Shown here: positions 21,682 to 33,000 of the stretch, in pieces | Layout of the letters: every line of letters starts with the position of its first letter | Position numbering within the stretch: position 1 is the first letter of the stretch | NCBI RefSeq assembly: GCF_000002875.2 | Contig: NC_009420.2 | Span: 246,001 to 310,000, forward strand | Origin: Leishmania infantum JPCM5 | Lineage: Eukaryota > Euglenozoa > Kinetoplastea > Trypanosomatida > Trypanosomatidae | Length of the DNA: 64,000 nt | Direction: 5' to 3' | Notes under the pieces: model-generated | Seen by the model: only the letters and a program-made list of their open reading frames with translations | Databases searched by the model: none | What the model was told of the DNA's origin: nothing | Position numbers and translations under genes: made by a program

Positions 21682-24600
21682 ATGGACGCTCGCCGCACCG
21701 CCGTCTCTTCGTTGCCAGGAGGCACTCCCGTTAGCGGCGGTGTTGGTGACAGCGGTGGTCTTCACCGCGGCTTCAACGCAGATGAACGCAGCACTTCTGC
21801 TGCCGCGGTCTTTGCTACCGACTCCGCTGCGTTAGCTGCTGCTTCACCTTCCCTGTTTTCGCTGGACGGTAGTGCACCCTTTGCACGTCTTAGCTCTGTA
21901 CAAAACCGAGACTGTGGGCTGAGGTGTGTGTCGGGCAGTGGGCTTCCGGCACGCACCAAGCGAAAGCCGACTTGCACCGCCAGTGCCAGGCACACCATGG
22001 CGACGACGCAGGCCGCCAGCCCCTTGCAAGGCGCCGCGTCAGCATTCTCGTTGTGGGGCGTGAGGTGCATTCCTCGACTGACCGGCGCTACCGCGTTGCG
22101 GAAAACGCCGCCCATGCGTCTCTCGTCCGCTTCGTCAGAGTCGCACCCTACCGCCATGCGCGCTCGACCATATTTGAACAACTACCTTTCCGGACAGGCC
22201 ACTCCGTCGTTCAGTAGCACTGGCACACAAATACGCCTCTCGCATCCTCTTCGATCCGCTTCCGCACCTCGTGAACGCGCCGCCGCGGCGCCGCCTGCGC
22301 CTGCCGACGGCTCCTCAGCCTCTCGTTCCACGGTCGACCCGATCAAGGAGAGAGTCGAAGAGGTCGCATTCGCGTTTGCAGGCTACGCGGTGCCAGAGGA
22401 AGGAGCTCCGAAAAGAGCACGCAGCGTGAGCCCGACGCCGCCCTTCTCTGCTTCCTCGTCTGCAAGCTGCGCCGCTGCCAATCACGTGGTCCCCGTGCGA
22501 CCGTTCCTGCGGCCGCACCTTCCCTCGTACCGGGGAGAAGGGCTATGTGAGCGTACCCACGCCCCAGAAACGACCGATGCGGGTAAGTCGTCGAAGGCAC
22601 ACTCACGTCTCGCCACGTTCACGCGGCGAGCTGCTAGTGCGACTCAGAAGGCAGTGCGTCAGCGTCCGCCAGCCATGCGCATGACGCGGTCCTCGACGCT
22701 GAACCGACCTGTCCTTCTTACAAAGGATGCCTCTCGCGCGCACCCAGGCGCTGCCTATGACACCTCTTCTGTCGCGAGCGCTGCGGCTGTCGCGGGGGCA
22801 AGGGCCTCTCCTTTACCGTCTCCGAGCGTGTCTTCCGGTGACCTCTGCGACACCAAAGGGGTAAGCAGCAGTGAGACCCGCACATGCCCTGCCGCAGCGA
22901 CAGTTCAGTCTGTCTATCTCTCACGACCTTCACCACCCACGCCGCCGCCGCGGCCAGCGGGGCATCGGCGCTCTCGCCGGAACTCCCTCATCTCAGTGAA
23001 AACTAACTCGTCGGCTTCCTTTCTGTACCACGAGCAGAACTTTTCCCCAGACGAGGAGGCCACCGCGACCCTGCGCTTCTTCAGCATCATGCCGGACTTG
23101 TCGGCTGCCAAGGAGGAACCGTGCTGCAGCTCTCCAGACGAGGACCTCACGATGGGCACTAGCTCCTCTGTGCTGGGCGGGACGGGAAACATCCCGTTCG
23201 CGGCGCAGTCCGGCAGCTCAGAGGCTGCCGCCACCCCCGTGTGCGGGGCGAGGAAAGGGGGCAGCGATGGCGGTGACGCAGGCGGCCACTCGCACGACGC
23301 AACGAACTTTGCGGGGCCCCCGCCGAGCCCGCACACCAAAGGCTCCGTCTACGCAGGCGGCACCGCTGGGATTGTGGCGCGGCTCAAGGAGCGGGGAAAC
23401 GCGTTTCTTCTGCGCGAAGAATTCGAGCTCGCCATTGCGACCTACACGGAGGCGATCCGACTTGACCCCGCCCACGAAGCGCTGTGGGGCAATCGCGCGT
23501 GCGCGTTTTTACTGAGCTTTCGCTACCTCCCCGCGGTGGCGGACTGCCTTTACGTGCTGCACATCTACCCCGGACACACAAAGGCGTGCTGGCGAGCCGC
23601 CAAGGCCTATGCGGCCGCGTACCGGTTAGTGGAGGCGAAGAAGTACTACCAGCTGGCTCAGCAGGCATGCGAGAGGGACGGTATGTGGCGGGGGTCGGCC
23701 TCGACCAGCCGCAGAACGGCGTCTTTGTCGTCGATGCGCAGCGACAAGGGTGGTGACGAGACCCCAGATGGCCCCCTTGCACGTGACGCTGCGGGAAGCA
23801 GCTCTGCCGAGGCTGCTGGGGCCTGTTGCCGGCACGACAGCCGCCTCCTGAAGTCGCAGAGAGAGCGGCAAGTTCTGGCGGCCGAGGAGGCGGCACTGGA
23901 GATGGTGGAAACCTACTGGCAGCATCTCCGCCACGAGCGGTGGGCGGATGCGTTAGCGGCTATGGACAAGGTGTTGACCTTGGCCAGCTACACAGGGCCG
24001 ACAGCCGTGTCCTGGCAGGCCCTCCGGCTCGAGGCGCTTCTCCACCTCCATCCAAAGAAAGCGTTGTCCGAGGCGGAGGCTCTCTACCGTGCCTACCCGG
24101 ATTCTCTGGAGCTCTACCCGGTACTGGCCAAGTCCATCTTCTATGACGTGCACGACGCTGCTGCAACCAAGCGGTGTCTTGGCTTGCTGGACGAGGCGGC
24201 AGAGAAGCGCTGCGCGCAGAATCACTTGCTGAAGGTGCACGTGCGCTACTGCGCGACGCAGCTGCGTGAGCGGCTTCCCGCGGACGCCGGTAAAACCACA
24301 GCTGTACACATGGAGGCGTGGGGCAAGCTGCACTACCTCAGGGAGGACAGTCGCACCGCGGAGCTGCGCCATACCATCGAGAAGTTTGCGCGGCACCGCG
24401 ACGCCGGGAACGCGGCGTACGAGGCCGGTGACTGGGACGCCGCCGCGTCCGCCTACACGCGCTGCCTCGAGACAGACCGCCTGAATCACGCACTCCTGGC
24501 GGCAGTATACTGCAATCGGACGGCGGTGTACATGCAAGCGGGTCGCTGGCGGGACGCACTCAGCGACGCAGACTCCGCCGTGTCCCTCAGCCCGCAGTAC

Positions 24601-25233
24601 GCCACGGCGTACGCGAGACGCGGGCGAGCGAAACTATACCTACTTGCACAGGAATATAGGGGACAACGCGCCGTGCTCGCGAGCTGCAGCGCAGCGCCGT
24701 GGATGGCGGCGATGAAGGAGCGGCTGCAAGGCTATGCCGACGCCGCCGTCACGGACCTGACGCGCGCGGTGGAGCTGTCGCCGACGATAGAGCACAAGAC
24801 GCAGCTGCAGCAGGCACTGGCGCAGCGCCGGGCTATTAAAGCTTCGCTGAAGCCCACTTGTGAGACACCAAAGTCCTCCATGCCGTTCTCATCCTCATCC
24901 GCTTCCGAAGGGGAGAGGCACCGCGGTCAGAGCGCGCATTCGCCGCCCCCGCACGCGGATGCGCGGCGTGTCGAGTCGGCGGCATTATGTGAGCTCACGG
25001 ATCAGTTGAAGTTGCTTGGACTGAGCATCCTCGCGCCGTCGGCACCTGGAGAGTTCGGGAGGCTTCCAGAGCCGAAGGTGATCGCCAAGGCGTACCGAGA
25101 GGCGGCCCTTCGGTGGCACCCAGACAAGTGGGTAACAGCCACTCCACACGAAAAGCAGCAGGCAGAGCAGCAGTTCAAATCTATATGTGTCGCCTATCAG
25201 GCGTTGCGAGAGCGCAGTGGTGTGGTGTTTTGA
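21682..25233 (+). CDS. TPR repeat and C-terminal J-domain co-chaperone
   Basis: This is an 1183-residue protein starting at the ATG at 21682 just after an acceptor. Residues 1-555 are a low-complexity Ser/Ala/Arg/Pro-rich region without a recognised domain. Residues 563-670 hold TPR units (KERGNAFLLREEFELAI and the following helices), and a second TPR block occupies about 904-1000 (RDAGNAAYEAGDWDAA). Residues 1110-1183 form a J domain with HPD at 1146-1148, so Hsp70 ATPase stimulation should be intact. TPR-then-J is the order in DNAJC7 and DNAJC3. No signal peptide is seen, so a cytosolic, DNAJC7-like adaptor between Hsp70/Hsp90 and clients is the likely role. The very long disordered N-terminus is unusual for that family. 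Domain calls are confident; the client or location is unknown. Confidence 0.92.
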   Translation: MDARRTAVSSLPGGTPVSGGVGDSGGLHRGFNADERSTSAAAVFATDSAALAAASPSLFSLDGSAPFARLSSVQNRDCGLRCVSGSGLPARTKRKPTCTASARHTMATTQAASPLQGAASAFSLWGVRCIPRLTGATALRKTPPMRLSSASSESHPTAMRARPYLNNYLSGQATPSFSSTGTQIRLSHPLRSASAPRERAAAAPPAPADGSSASRSTVDPIKERVEEVAFAFAGYAVPEEGAPKRARSVSPTPPFSASSSASCAAANHVVPVRPFLRPHLPSYRGEGLCERTHAPETTDAGKSSKAHSRLATFTRRAASATQKAVRQRPPAMRMTRSSTLNRPVLLTKDASRAHPGAAYDTSSVASAAAVAGARASPLPSPSVSSGDLCDTKGVSSSETRTCPAAATVQSVYLSRPSPPTPPPRPAGHRRSRRNSLISVKTNSSASFLYHEQNFSPDEEATATLRFFSIMPDLSAAKEEPCCSSPDEDLTMGTSSSVLGGTGNIPFAAQSGSSEAAATPVCGARKGGSDGGDAGGHSHDATNFAGPPPSPHTKGSVYAGGTAGIVARLKERGNAFLLREEFELAIATYTEAIRLDPAHEALWGNRACAFLLSFRYLPAVADCLYVLHIYPGHTKACWRAAKAYAAAYRLVEAKKYYQLAQQACERDGMWRGSASTSRRTASLSSMRSDKGGDETPDGPLARDAAGSSSAEAAGACCRHDSRLLKSQRERQVLAAEEAALEMVETYWQHLRHERWADALAAMDKVLTLASYTGPTAVSWQALRLEALLHLHPKKALSEAEALYRAYPDSLELYPVLAKSIFYDVHDAAATKRCLGLLDEAAEKRCAQNHLLKVHVRYCATQLRERLPADAGKTTAVHMEAWGKLHYLREDSRTAELRHTIEKFARHRDAGNAAYEAGDWDAAASAYTRCLETDRLNHALLAAVYCNRTAVYMQAGRWRDALSDADSAVSLSPQYATAYARRGRAKLYLLAQEYRGQRAVLASCSAAPWMAAMKERLQGYADAAVTDLTRAVELSPTIEHKTQLQQALAQRRAIKASLKPTCETPKSSMPFSSSSASEGERHRGQSAHSPPPHADARRVESAALCELTDQLKLLGLSILAPSAPGEFGRLPEPKVIAKAYREAALRWHPDKWVTATPHEKQQAEQQFKSICVAYQALRERSGVVF

Positions 25234-26903
25234 GGGAATGTACGAGAGGGGCGCCCGTAATGCGGAATCGCTTGCGGAGGATGTGCAGCGCGCACTTGAG
25301 CAGCGACACAGCCACGCTTACAGAGAATGAGACGGCACTGCGCATCTCCCACAAACTCCTGCTCGACATATTTCGCGTTTCTCGGCTGTAAATTATGGAA
25401 GGAGACGAAGATGGCAGGTGCTGTTGTGTGCTCATTTCGGTGCTTCTCGTCCTGTTTTAGCGTTGCTTGTGCCCCCTCCATCGTCCAGTGTCTCTGTTGT
25501 TCGTTGGGTCTGCCGGTGCCCCTTCGCAGTTCTTAATTTTATGTTTCGGTGTGTGCGTGTGTTTTGGGAGGGGGGATCTTGTCTTGGTACACTTTACGTT
25601 AGTTTTGCCGGTCCCTCTTTGTTCTTGACGTTGTTGCCTCGACATTTCGGCTTGTTTTTTTTTATTTATCTTTTTGTTGGGTGGGTGGTGGTGGTGGGGT
25701 GGGGGCGCGTCTTTACTTTTCTAACGCCACGGACCTCCAAATGAGACACAAGCGCCTCCGCTCCCCACCACCTCCTTTCCTCGTCCCACTTCTCTCTCCG
25801 TTATTAATGTCTTCTGTCGTCTCTTCGTCACCCCCCCCCTGTATTGTGGAACTTTGCGTCTTTTCTTTTTTTTTCTCGCGGGGGAGGGAGGGGCATGGGA
25901 GACTTCGCCCCCTCCCTCCTCCCTGTCCCGATACGACTGCTGCGTGCTTGGTTGTGTACATGCTGTCTCTTTCAAGCGAAATGGATGCGTTGGGCAGTTT
26001 CTTGATCTCTCTCTTTCCCCATCTCGTTTCCTTCCCTCTTTGAGCTCTTTGAACTTTTCCGGACATCGGTTTTGTTTCGTCTCTCGTGCCTGGCGTTGCA
26101 TGTGGGCGTGCGTGTGTGTTTACTGTGCAGCAAACAGTATAGTACACGAGGAAAAGAAAAGAGGAGGGGTCCCCTGTTGGCTGCCATACACATCCTACTC
26201 CTCCGCTTCTTGCCCTCCCTTCCATACACCTCCTTCTCCTCCGATGTCCCTCCGTCTTATTCAGCTTTTTTTTTGACCGCCTTTTCGCCCCTTCCTCTCC
26301 TCCTCTCGTTTTCTCATGCCCCTCGGAGGCGGCGTGTGTCGACGCAGGCGGTTTGCTTGCGGTTCGCGAGAACAACAACACAGCATTTTTCTTTTTGTTT
26401 TGTTGTGCATGTGTGTGTTTTGCCTGTTTCGTTGGCCGCAAAGAAAAAAAAAGACCGAGGGAGCGGTACAGCGGGCCCATTCTTGTGGGCGGCTCACACT
26501 ATTCATTGCGTCGCTTCTCTGATGTGATTCTCATGGCGCTGGCTGCCGCTTTATGGTGTCTTCCTGCTGTTGCCACACACACACACACACACACACGCGT
26601 TACGGCATCGCGGGCGGCTCACACCCGATCCCTGTCTTCCCTGGTGCTTCGGTGATAACGCGCATCCAAAAGCTGTTGGTTGCAGACTGCGTGGCTGAGC
26701 GCTTCCTATCCGGCTTCACCATCCCATTCATCGCCTTCTTCTGCGCTTTTCTGGAGCATAGACCTCGTCTGTGATGCTCCCTCTCACCTGCGCTTAAGCC
26801 CACGCACACAGGATCTATCCGCACGCCCTACTTCTCGAACTGCTCACCCGCGTCGATTCTACAGATTTTGTTGCCATTCACTTTGAAGTCAAGTGGAGTC
26901 ATC
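25234..26903 (+). other. Spacer of 1.67 kb
   Basis: This holds the 3' UTR of the TPR-J gene and the 5' region of the next gene. It is T/C-rich from about 25530 to 26350, with poly-G/poly-C runs and a (CA)n array at 26574-26596. No credible coding frame; the 255-codon minus-strand frame is the mirror of pyrimidine tracts. Confidence 0.75.
26574..26596. repeat. (CA)n microsatellite
   Basis: A perfect CA run about 310 bases upstream of the ATG at 26904. Confidence 0.92.
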
Positions 26904-28220
26904 ATGGCGACGGACCTCGATTCCTTTAGCACGTACATTGATCACCTCATTCTGCTCCTGGCGGCACGCTTCCATGCACCGCTGGACGTATCCGTTGAGG
27001 AGTTGCTGCCCAGCAGCCTGAACTTGTCAGCCGAGGCACAATGTCCGTGGGAGCTGGTTGCCTGCTCCGTGCAGCAGGCGCTCCGCACACCGCAAACAGC
27101 TCAGGAGCGCCTCCTGATGCGCCATCTAGACGTGCACCACTTCTCGGCGTCGGTGTGTAGGGAGAGGGCTCGCTACATGCAGTGGAAGCTGCAGGAGTGC
27201 CGGCGTCGCCGCGGCGAAAAGCAGCAGCTTGTGCAGTCAGCAGCAGTGCCGTCAGCAGCCCGAACAAACACGAGCTCCACTGCCGCTGCAAATGCTATAG
27301 CCGCGGGCCAGCCCTGCGATGTGACATGCACATCTCTTCACAAAGATGCTTGCTCTCTCTACAAGCTGGTGCGCCAGTCGCTGCCCTGTACGCTGGGCGG
27401 CACCGAGAGCGACGACGACGACAACGAGGATGCGCAGGCGCCAACGGCGTCGGTGAAGTCGGTAGCGTTCGCGAGTGAGCCATCCGCATTCGAGAGAGTT
27501 CATGAGGTGTTCATGCGTACCCCGTCCGAGCAGGAGCGCGATGAGCTAGTCGCCCGCGCGCGGGACGAGTTTCTGAGTCAGGTGCAAGCACTGCAGTCAG
27601 CTTACTACGACAAGTATCACCGCTGGATGGACGTGCCGGCAAGCGTCTTGGACCCTCCTCCCGCGTCGAGCAAGCAACCTGCGAGCACAGACGCCGCTGC
27701 CGCTGCGTTCGAGAGCGCTGCACCGCAGCATGGCTCAGAGAGTGAGCGGGCGGCGTTGCTGGGGGCCCTCGGGGCGGCAGCACCACCACCGCCTCGTCCC
27801 AGGACACAGGCGAATTACACCAACACTAGCGGCGCCGCTGACCGCACAGAGAAACCCCATACCCTCGCCTCCATGCTCCGCCAGGTGCAGCTACGGCGCC
27901 CTTTGCGCCCCTCTGCTGTGCCGGATGACGTGCTGGAGAGCATGTACCGCGCGCGCGCCGAGTCTGAGGGGGCGCCAAAGAACCTGTGCGTCTCTAGTGG
28001 CTTGCGCAGCTCTCCCCCTGCAGCCTCCACCTCCGCTACTCCGTCGTTCGCCGTTGGTTCTGCTGATACCATAACCGCGGAAGCTGTAGCTGTCGCGTCA
28101 TCATCATCACAGCCTTCATCCTCCGTGGCAGCGGTTCGAAAGGACACGGTGCCGCCAGCGAGCCGCCGCGGCCGCTGGCAGATTGTCGAGTACGACGATG
28201 ACGATGATGGCGAAGGATAG
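26904..28220 (+). CDS. Conserved-type hypothetical protein, 438 aa
   Basis: The ATG at 26904 is used; the frame extends 12 codons further up only to a TTG. Residues 1-115 look ordered and helical (MATDLDSF start, then amphipathic helices and a basic RERARYMQWKLQECRRRR segment). Residues 120-190 are Ala/Ser-rich with an acidic ESDDDDNED patch at about 168. Residues 205-250 form a second helical segment (ERDELVARARDEFLSQVQ followed by YYDKYHRWM). The remainder is Ala/Pro/Ser-rich and probably disordered, ending in an acidic DDDDDGEG tail after a RGRWQIVEY motif. No family was recognised. There is no signal peptide or membrane segment, and no clear polypyrimidine tract lies close upstream. Base composition is coding-like throughout. 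Confidence 0.85.
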   Translation: MATDLDSFSTYIDHLILLLAARFHAPLDVSVEELLPSSLNLSAEAQCPWELVACSVQQALRTPQTAQERLLMRHLDVHHFSASVCRERARYMQWKLQECRRRRGEKQQLVQSAAVPSAARTNTSSTAAANAIAAGQPCDVTCTSLHKDACSLYKLVRQSLPCTLGGTESDDDDNEDAQAPTASVKSVAFASEPSAFERVHEVFMRTPSEQERDELVARARDEFLSQVQALQSAYYDKYHRWMDVPASVLDPPPASSKQPASTDAAAAAFESAAPQHGSESERAALLGALGAAAPPPPRPRTQANYTNTSGAADRTEKPHTLASMLRQVQLRRPLRPSAVPDDVLESMYRARAESEGAPKNLCVSSGLRSSPPAASTSATPSFAVGSADTITAEAVAVASSSSQPSSSVAAVRKDTVPPASRRGRWQIVEYDDDDDGEG

Positions 28221-30004
28221 CGGCTCATCAGTCATGGCCTTTTTTTTTTTGACTTTGAGGCTCCCGCGATGGAAGTGAATTAACGGCGTTCATGGATACT
28301 GGAAGAGAGCGGAGCGATTCTTTAGCGGCAGCATGTACATATATGCCGACCCCGAGCATCTGCCGCGCGCATGCGTGCGTTTTTTTTTTGTTTGTTTGGC
28401 TTCGCTGGTGCACCTCTCTCTGTCGAAGCCCGCAAAGATGTATGGATTCGCGTACCACCATCGACATGCATACACAGAGGTAAGAGGTGCCCGCGCATAT
28501 CCGAACCTGCCTATTCATGTGCATCCTCGCTCTCCTTCTTTGTTTTTGCACTTGTGTTGTGTTCATGTGAGCGTTAGACACACATCTCTCCTCTCCCCTC
28601 TCGCTCTCTGCGCTCTCGTGTGTTTTAGCCACTGTCTCCCCACGTGCGGAGTTTGCTGTTCTCTTGTGCATGCACTACGGGATATGCTCAGGCGACTGCG
28701 ACATGCACGCTGTATGTCGGTCCTCATCATTAGTCGGAATGTGTGGGGTATGCATGTATAGATGTATATGTATGTGTGGAGCCCGGAAGATTTGTGGCTA
28801 ACGCTTGCAGAGAGTATGGCGGACGCTTTTCTGCACCGTAGAGAAGACAACCGAATAGGAAAAGTTTAGGACGAGTGCGGGCCATGCCTGCTTTTCTTGT
28901 GCGATTCACGTTTCGGCGGCAAAGGGGGTGCAAAAATGAAAGCAGAAGGTCTGCCAAGTCTTTTTTTTTTCGTACGAAAAACGTGTCGCCTGCCGATGCA
29001 GGTGAGACGCGCTGATGAGCGCTTTCTATAGAGCATGTGTGTCACCTCCATGGCATCACTGACAGAGCGAACCGAGTCAGCAAAGATGTTGTCCTCGACA
29101 GGTCGTAATTCGCTCCTTTTTTTCTCCCCCACCCGTCTGCCGCGCGCATCGGTGCGTGCTTACTTGTGCTTGGCTCACGCTGTAGCGCAGCCTTTCCGCT
29201 GCCGCCTATGACGGGCATAAGGACTGTAGTTTCTCGGTGAGTGCGCATGTGCAACGATAACGTGAGCTGACTGGCATATACACACGCACAAGCACACGTA
29301 TGCGACAACAAAAAAAAGCCAAACACCTTTTTCACGGATGCGCCAGTGCTTTTCTTGCTCCCCTTCTCGTCTCTTTGCCTAAACCCCCTTTTTCTTTCTC
29401 CCTTTCGTTGCTTAACGCACATGTATGCGGGCGGCCGGCACACGCGCACGCGCTCTTTGTGCATTGCCGCCACGAGTTTGGCGCGACGGCATGCACTATT
29501 TCTCCTTTTTTTTCGCGTGTCTTGCTGTTCTACTCTGACGTTTCTCTATCCGCGCAACACCCACGGGCAGCCAACAAGCGGGGGGGGAATGTGTGAGAGC
29601 GAAGAGACTGCGCATCATTACCAGCACGCGTTCTTTTTTTCGTGTTGTTATTCGCTGCCCGTCTTTTCATTGAACCGAGCCCTGCCATCAGATTGCGGTG
29701 CTAGAGAGGCAGATGAAGAGCCGATTCGCGTGCCCTTCCGTGTACCCCCTTCTTCTTGCCTGCCACTCTGTTTTTTTTTTCTCTCCCTGCATGCCCTCCC
29801 TCTCACTTGCTTAGACGCACACGAACCGCATAAAGGGGATATACATCCGCACATAGAGAATTGAGGCTACACGCACACACACGTACAGACCTACATTGCC
29901 GTATCGTGGCACATCCTCTCTCACACACAAGAAACTCTTTGTTCTCCAGTCTCATTTATCATTGCTCTCGTCGGCGTCGGCGCCTTCCCAGGCAAGGGCT
30001 GATA
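28221..30004 (+). other. Spacer of 1.78 kb
   Basis: The 3' UTR of the gene at 26904 begins with a T11 run at 28239-28249. The middle (28300-29300) is mixed sequence without a coding frame, and the end is T/C-rich, leading to an acceptor at 29813. I see nothing else in it. Confidence 0.7.
29755..29814 (+). promoter_or_regulatory. Polypyrimidine tract and AG, trans-splice acceptor candidate
   Basis: A strong C/T tract containing T10 ends in TTAG at 29813-29814, about 190 bases before the ATG at 30005. Confidence 0.55.
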
Positions 30005-33000
30005 ATGCGCCGCCCAGGTGTGGAGTACTGGTCGTCCACTTGCTCTGTACACAGACCCTCGCGCACGTCTTCCTCGCCGGATCCAACGTCTGTGTCGTGC
30101 ACCTCCGCGGCGGACTACTGCAACTCGAGCAAGGATGAAATTCCACCGCCGATGTCGACTGTGTGGCTAGCTCCGCCGTCGCTGTCCACCCCGGTCATCT
30201 GCGAAGCGGACAGCGGAGACGGAGACGGAGCCCAGCGCAGGATGCAACAACAACGAGTGCTGCAGCGACGAGAAGAGGAAGTGGCGCGTCTCGAAGCCAT
30301 CTTGGCACGGGAACGGGTCGACAACGCCAACTCGCTGAACGCCCTTCGAGCGTCGCTGAAGCGCGAGCACCTGCTGCGCGCCACGGCGGAGAAAGAGCGA
30401 CAGGCCGCTCAGGCTGAGGGCAGGCACCTGCGCACCGCACTCCGGGCACTCCTGGCTCAGCCACCAAACAACAGCAACAACGAACCGTTGTCGTCGACGG
30501 TGCCTGTCTCCCTTTACGAAGAGGCGCGCCGCCTCCTCCTGCGGTGTGACAAGACGTTCGCGGAGCTCAAGGCGCTCCAGCTGCGCTCAACCGACGCCGC
30601 TGGCCTCGAGGTACTCCGCCGGTATGACATTCCGGTGCTCGACGAGATCCCACCTGCGTGGCCGCCTGGGACGCCGCAGTGCAGCGGCGAAGAGGAAGAC
30701 GACCACGCGCGACGCCGGGCGCGTGCTGGTGGTGGCCCGAATTCTACCCCGGCTGCACGTGAGAAGGCCTCTTCTGGCACTACTCCACTACCGATGGAGG
30801 AGACGCTGACGGGGCTCGAGATATCAGAGCTGACTGCTCTCTCGCCAGACACACCGTGCAGCCCGAGTTCGGCAACGCGGCAGGTGAGTGCGGTCACAGC
30901 TGCCGGTGAGGCGTCGGAGACGTGGCGTGAGAAGGGGTGCGTACCCCCTGTCCACTCCTCGTCAAACGGCAAGGCCAAGCCTGATGCCGGAGGGGAAACC
31001 CTCAGCGCCGACGGTCGTCGTCGTCCGCGGCCCACCCTCCTCAGTCCCCCGTTGCCATCGTCGGAGACCAGCGCCGCGAAAGTTGTGCAGCCGTGGATGG
31101 GGCCCATGCACGAGTTCGCCGGGTCGACGCCCCTTCTTGACGCCACGCCGCCGCAGGAGCTCAGCGCGGAGCACCCCACGCGGCTGAGTGAGTTGGGGCG
31201 AGAGGACACGATTCGCGACACGGATCACCTTCTCCGGTCTCTGGCAGAAGAGATCGCAATGCTGGCCACGAGCCAAGGGCTCCGCACTGCGTCCGAGGTG
31301 GCAGCGCTGTGCCGCCGCCGCGGGCTGCACTACGTCGACGCCGCGTTTCCTCCCGTGTCGGAGACGCTTGGCTTTGACAGCAGTGGTGGCTGCCGCGGCT
31401 GCCATACAGACCGGCGCACTTCGTTTGTTGTGGAGTGGCGCCCCCGCGACGCCGTTGTGCCGCGTGGCAGGAAAGCTGAGCTGCTGACGAGCGCCGGCAT
31501 TGACCCCGATTCGCTACGCTGCGGCCGACTGGGCGACGCGGGTGTTGTTGCCGCCTTGGCTGCGCTCGCCGAGTCTGCTGGTGCGGTGCTGAGCGTGCTC
31601 GCCAGCACGACGAGCGAGGACGAGGACAATGGCATCTACGTTGTCTGGCTGTGCGTGCATGGCTGGTGGACGCGCGTCACGGTCGACGCGTATCTGCCGT
31701 GCGTCATCGAGGACAACAGGCTCGTCGACCTGTACGGATGCAGCAGCACCACCACCTACGACCTCTGGGCACCTGTTTGCGAGAAAGCGCTGGCCAAAGT
31801 GCTGTGTGGCTACCACGCGCTCTGCAGTCTCACAGCGGAGACGGCGATTGGCAACTTCACGGGTGGACCGGTCGAGTGCTGGGACTGGTGGCACAGACGC
31901 AGCAGCACGGCGCTGGAGGAGATGGAGGCGGCTCTCAGTACAAACGCACGCGGCGCAGGCGTGGTGCTGCTCTCCACCTTTTCAACGGCGGCCCTGCGTG
32001 ACACATCTACGAGGTCGGTGGCTGTGGCTGGGGCGCATGCGGCTTACCAGCGGCTCGGGCTTCGACCTGGCACGTCGTACCGCGTGCTGGCCGTGGCTGA
32101 TAATGCAGAAGGTGAGCCGATGGTCCTCCTGCGCAACTGGACACGAAGGTGCGAGCAGCGGGAGAACGGCCAGGCGCGCTGTCTCTTTGATCTCGATTCC
32201 GCATTCGGCGGCGGTGACCGTCGCAATCTTTCGCCGCGGCGGGACAGCAATGACGGCACTGCGGCCGTGAAGGGATGGCTGGCAAAGCCGCCGTCGCAGT
32301 CGAGTGCTGCTTCGAGTCAGTGCGACTCGTGTGTGTGGCTGAGCTACACAAAAGAAGTGCTACCCTACTTCGACGGGTGCCACGTGTGCTTTGACTGTCG
32401 CCGGTACCACGACCTTCGCGTTCCGATTGCATTTACGGGCTCACGGCCGGCCATTCCAGCGCAGCTGGTTCGCGTCCGTGTTCAGGAAGGTCTTGCGAGG
32501 CCCCCGCACAGGGTGACGCGCTGCCCGACACGGCTGTGGATCGGGCTACACCAGCCTTTCTCCCGCGTCGACACCAGCGATGCTGCTCACGCTTGCTTTC
32601 CGTGGGGGCTGAAGATGACCCTGGTGGCTCAAGAAGAGGCCCCGGTACCCTTTGGGGGAGGCGGCGGCTGTGCGCGTCCTGCGCGCCGGTCATACATCCT
32701 GTCCGAGTCCTTCTTAGGCGAGCCAAAGGAGCTGCCAGCGGTGTGGATGTACTTGGAACTGGAGCCCGTCGCGGACAGCGCACCTCATCCTGTCACGGAT
32801 CTCAAAGATGAGGACGCCGCTGCAGCAACCACGACAACGGAGTTCTTCGTTGTGCCGCACATGGAATGGATCGTCAGGAAGGACAGGGCACACACCGGCC
32901 AGGATGATGATGGACTCGGCTCTCTCGGGTGTGACGTACCCTCTGCTCAGCATCGGCGCAGTGTAGGGCAAGAGAGTCAGCGCAGGCGCCTTGGCAAGGA

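Noticed and set aside
25713..26480. A 255-codon minus-strand frame
   Set aside because: It is Lys/Arg/Glu/Gly-rich and is the mirror image of T/C-rich spacer sequence.
29861..30004. N-terminal extension of the calpain-like gene, and similar ones upstream of 14874, 26904, 39965, 42479, 44884 and 58437
   Set aside because: These extensions begin at TTG or GTG and read through splice tracts or leaders. The first ATG after the acceptor is the better start.
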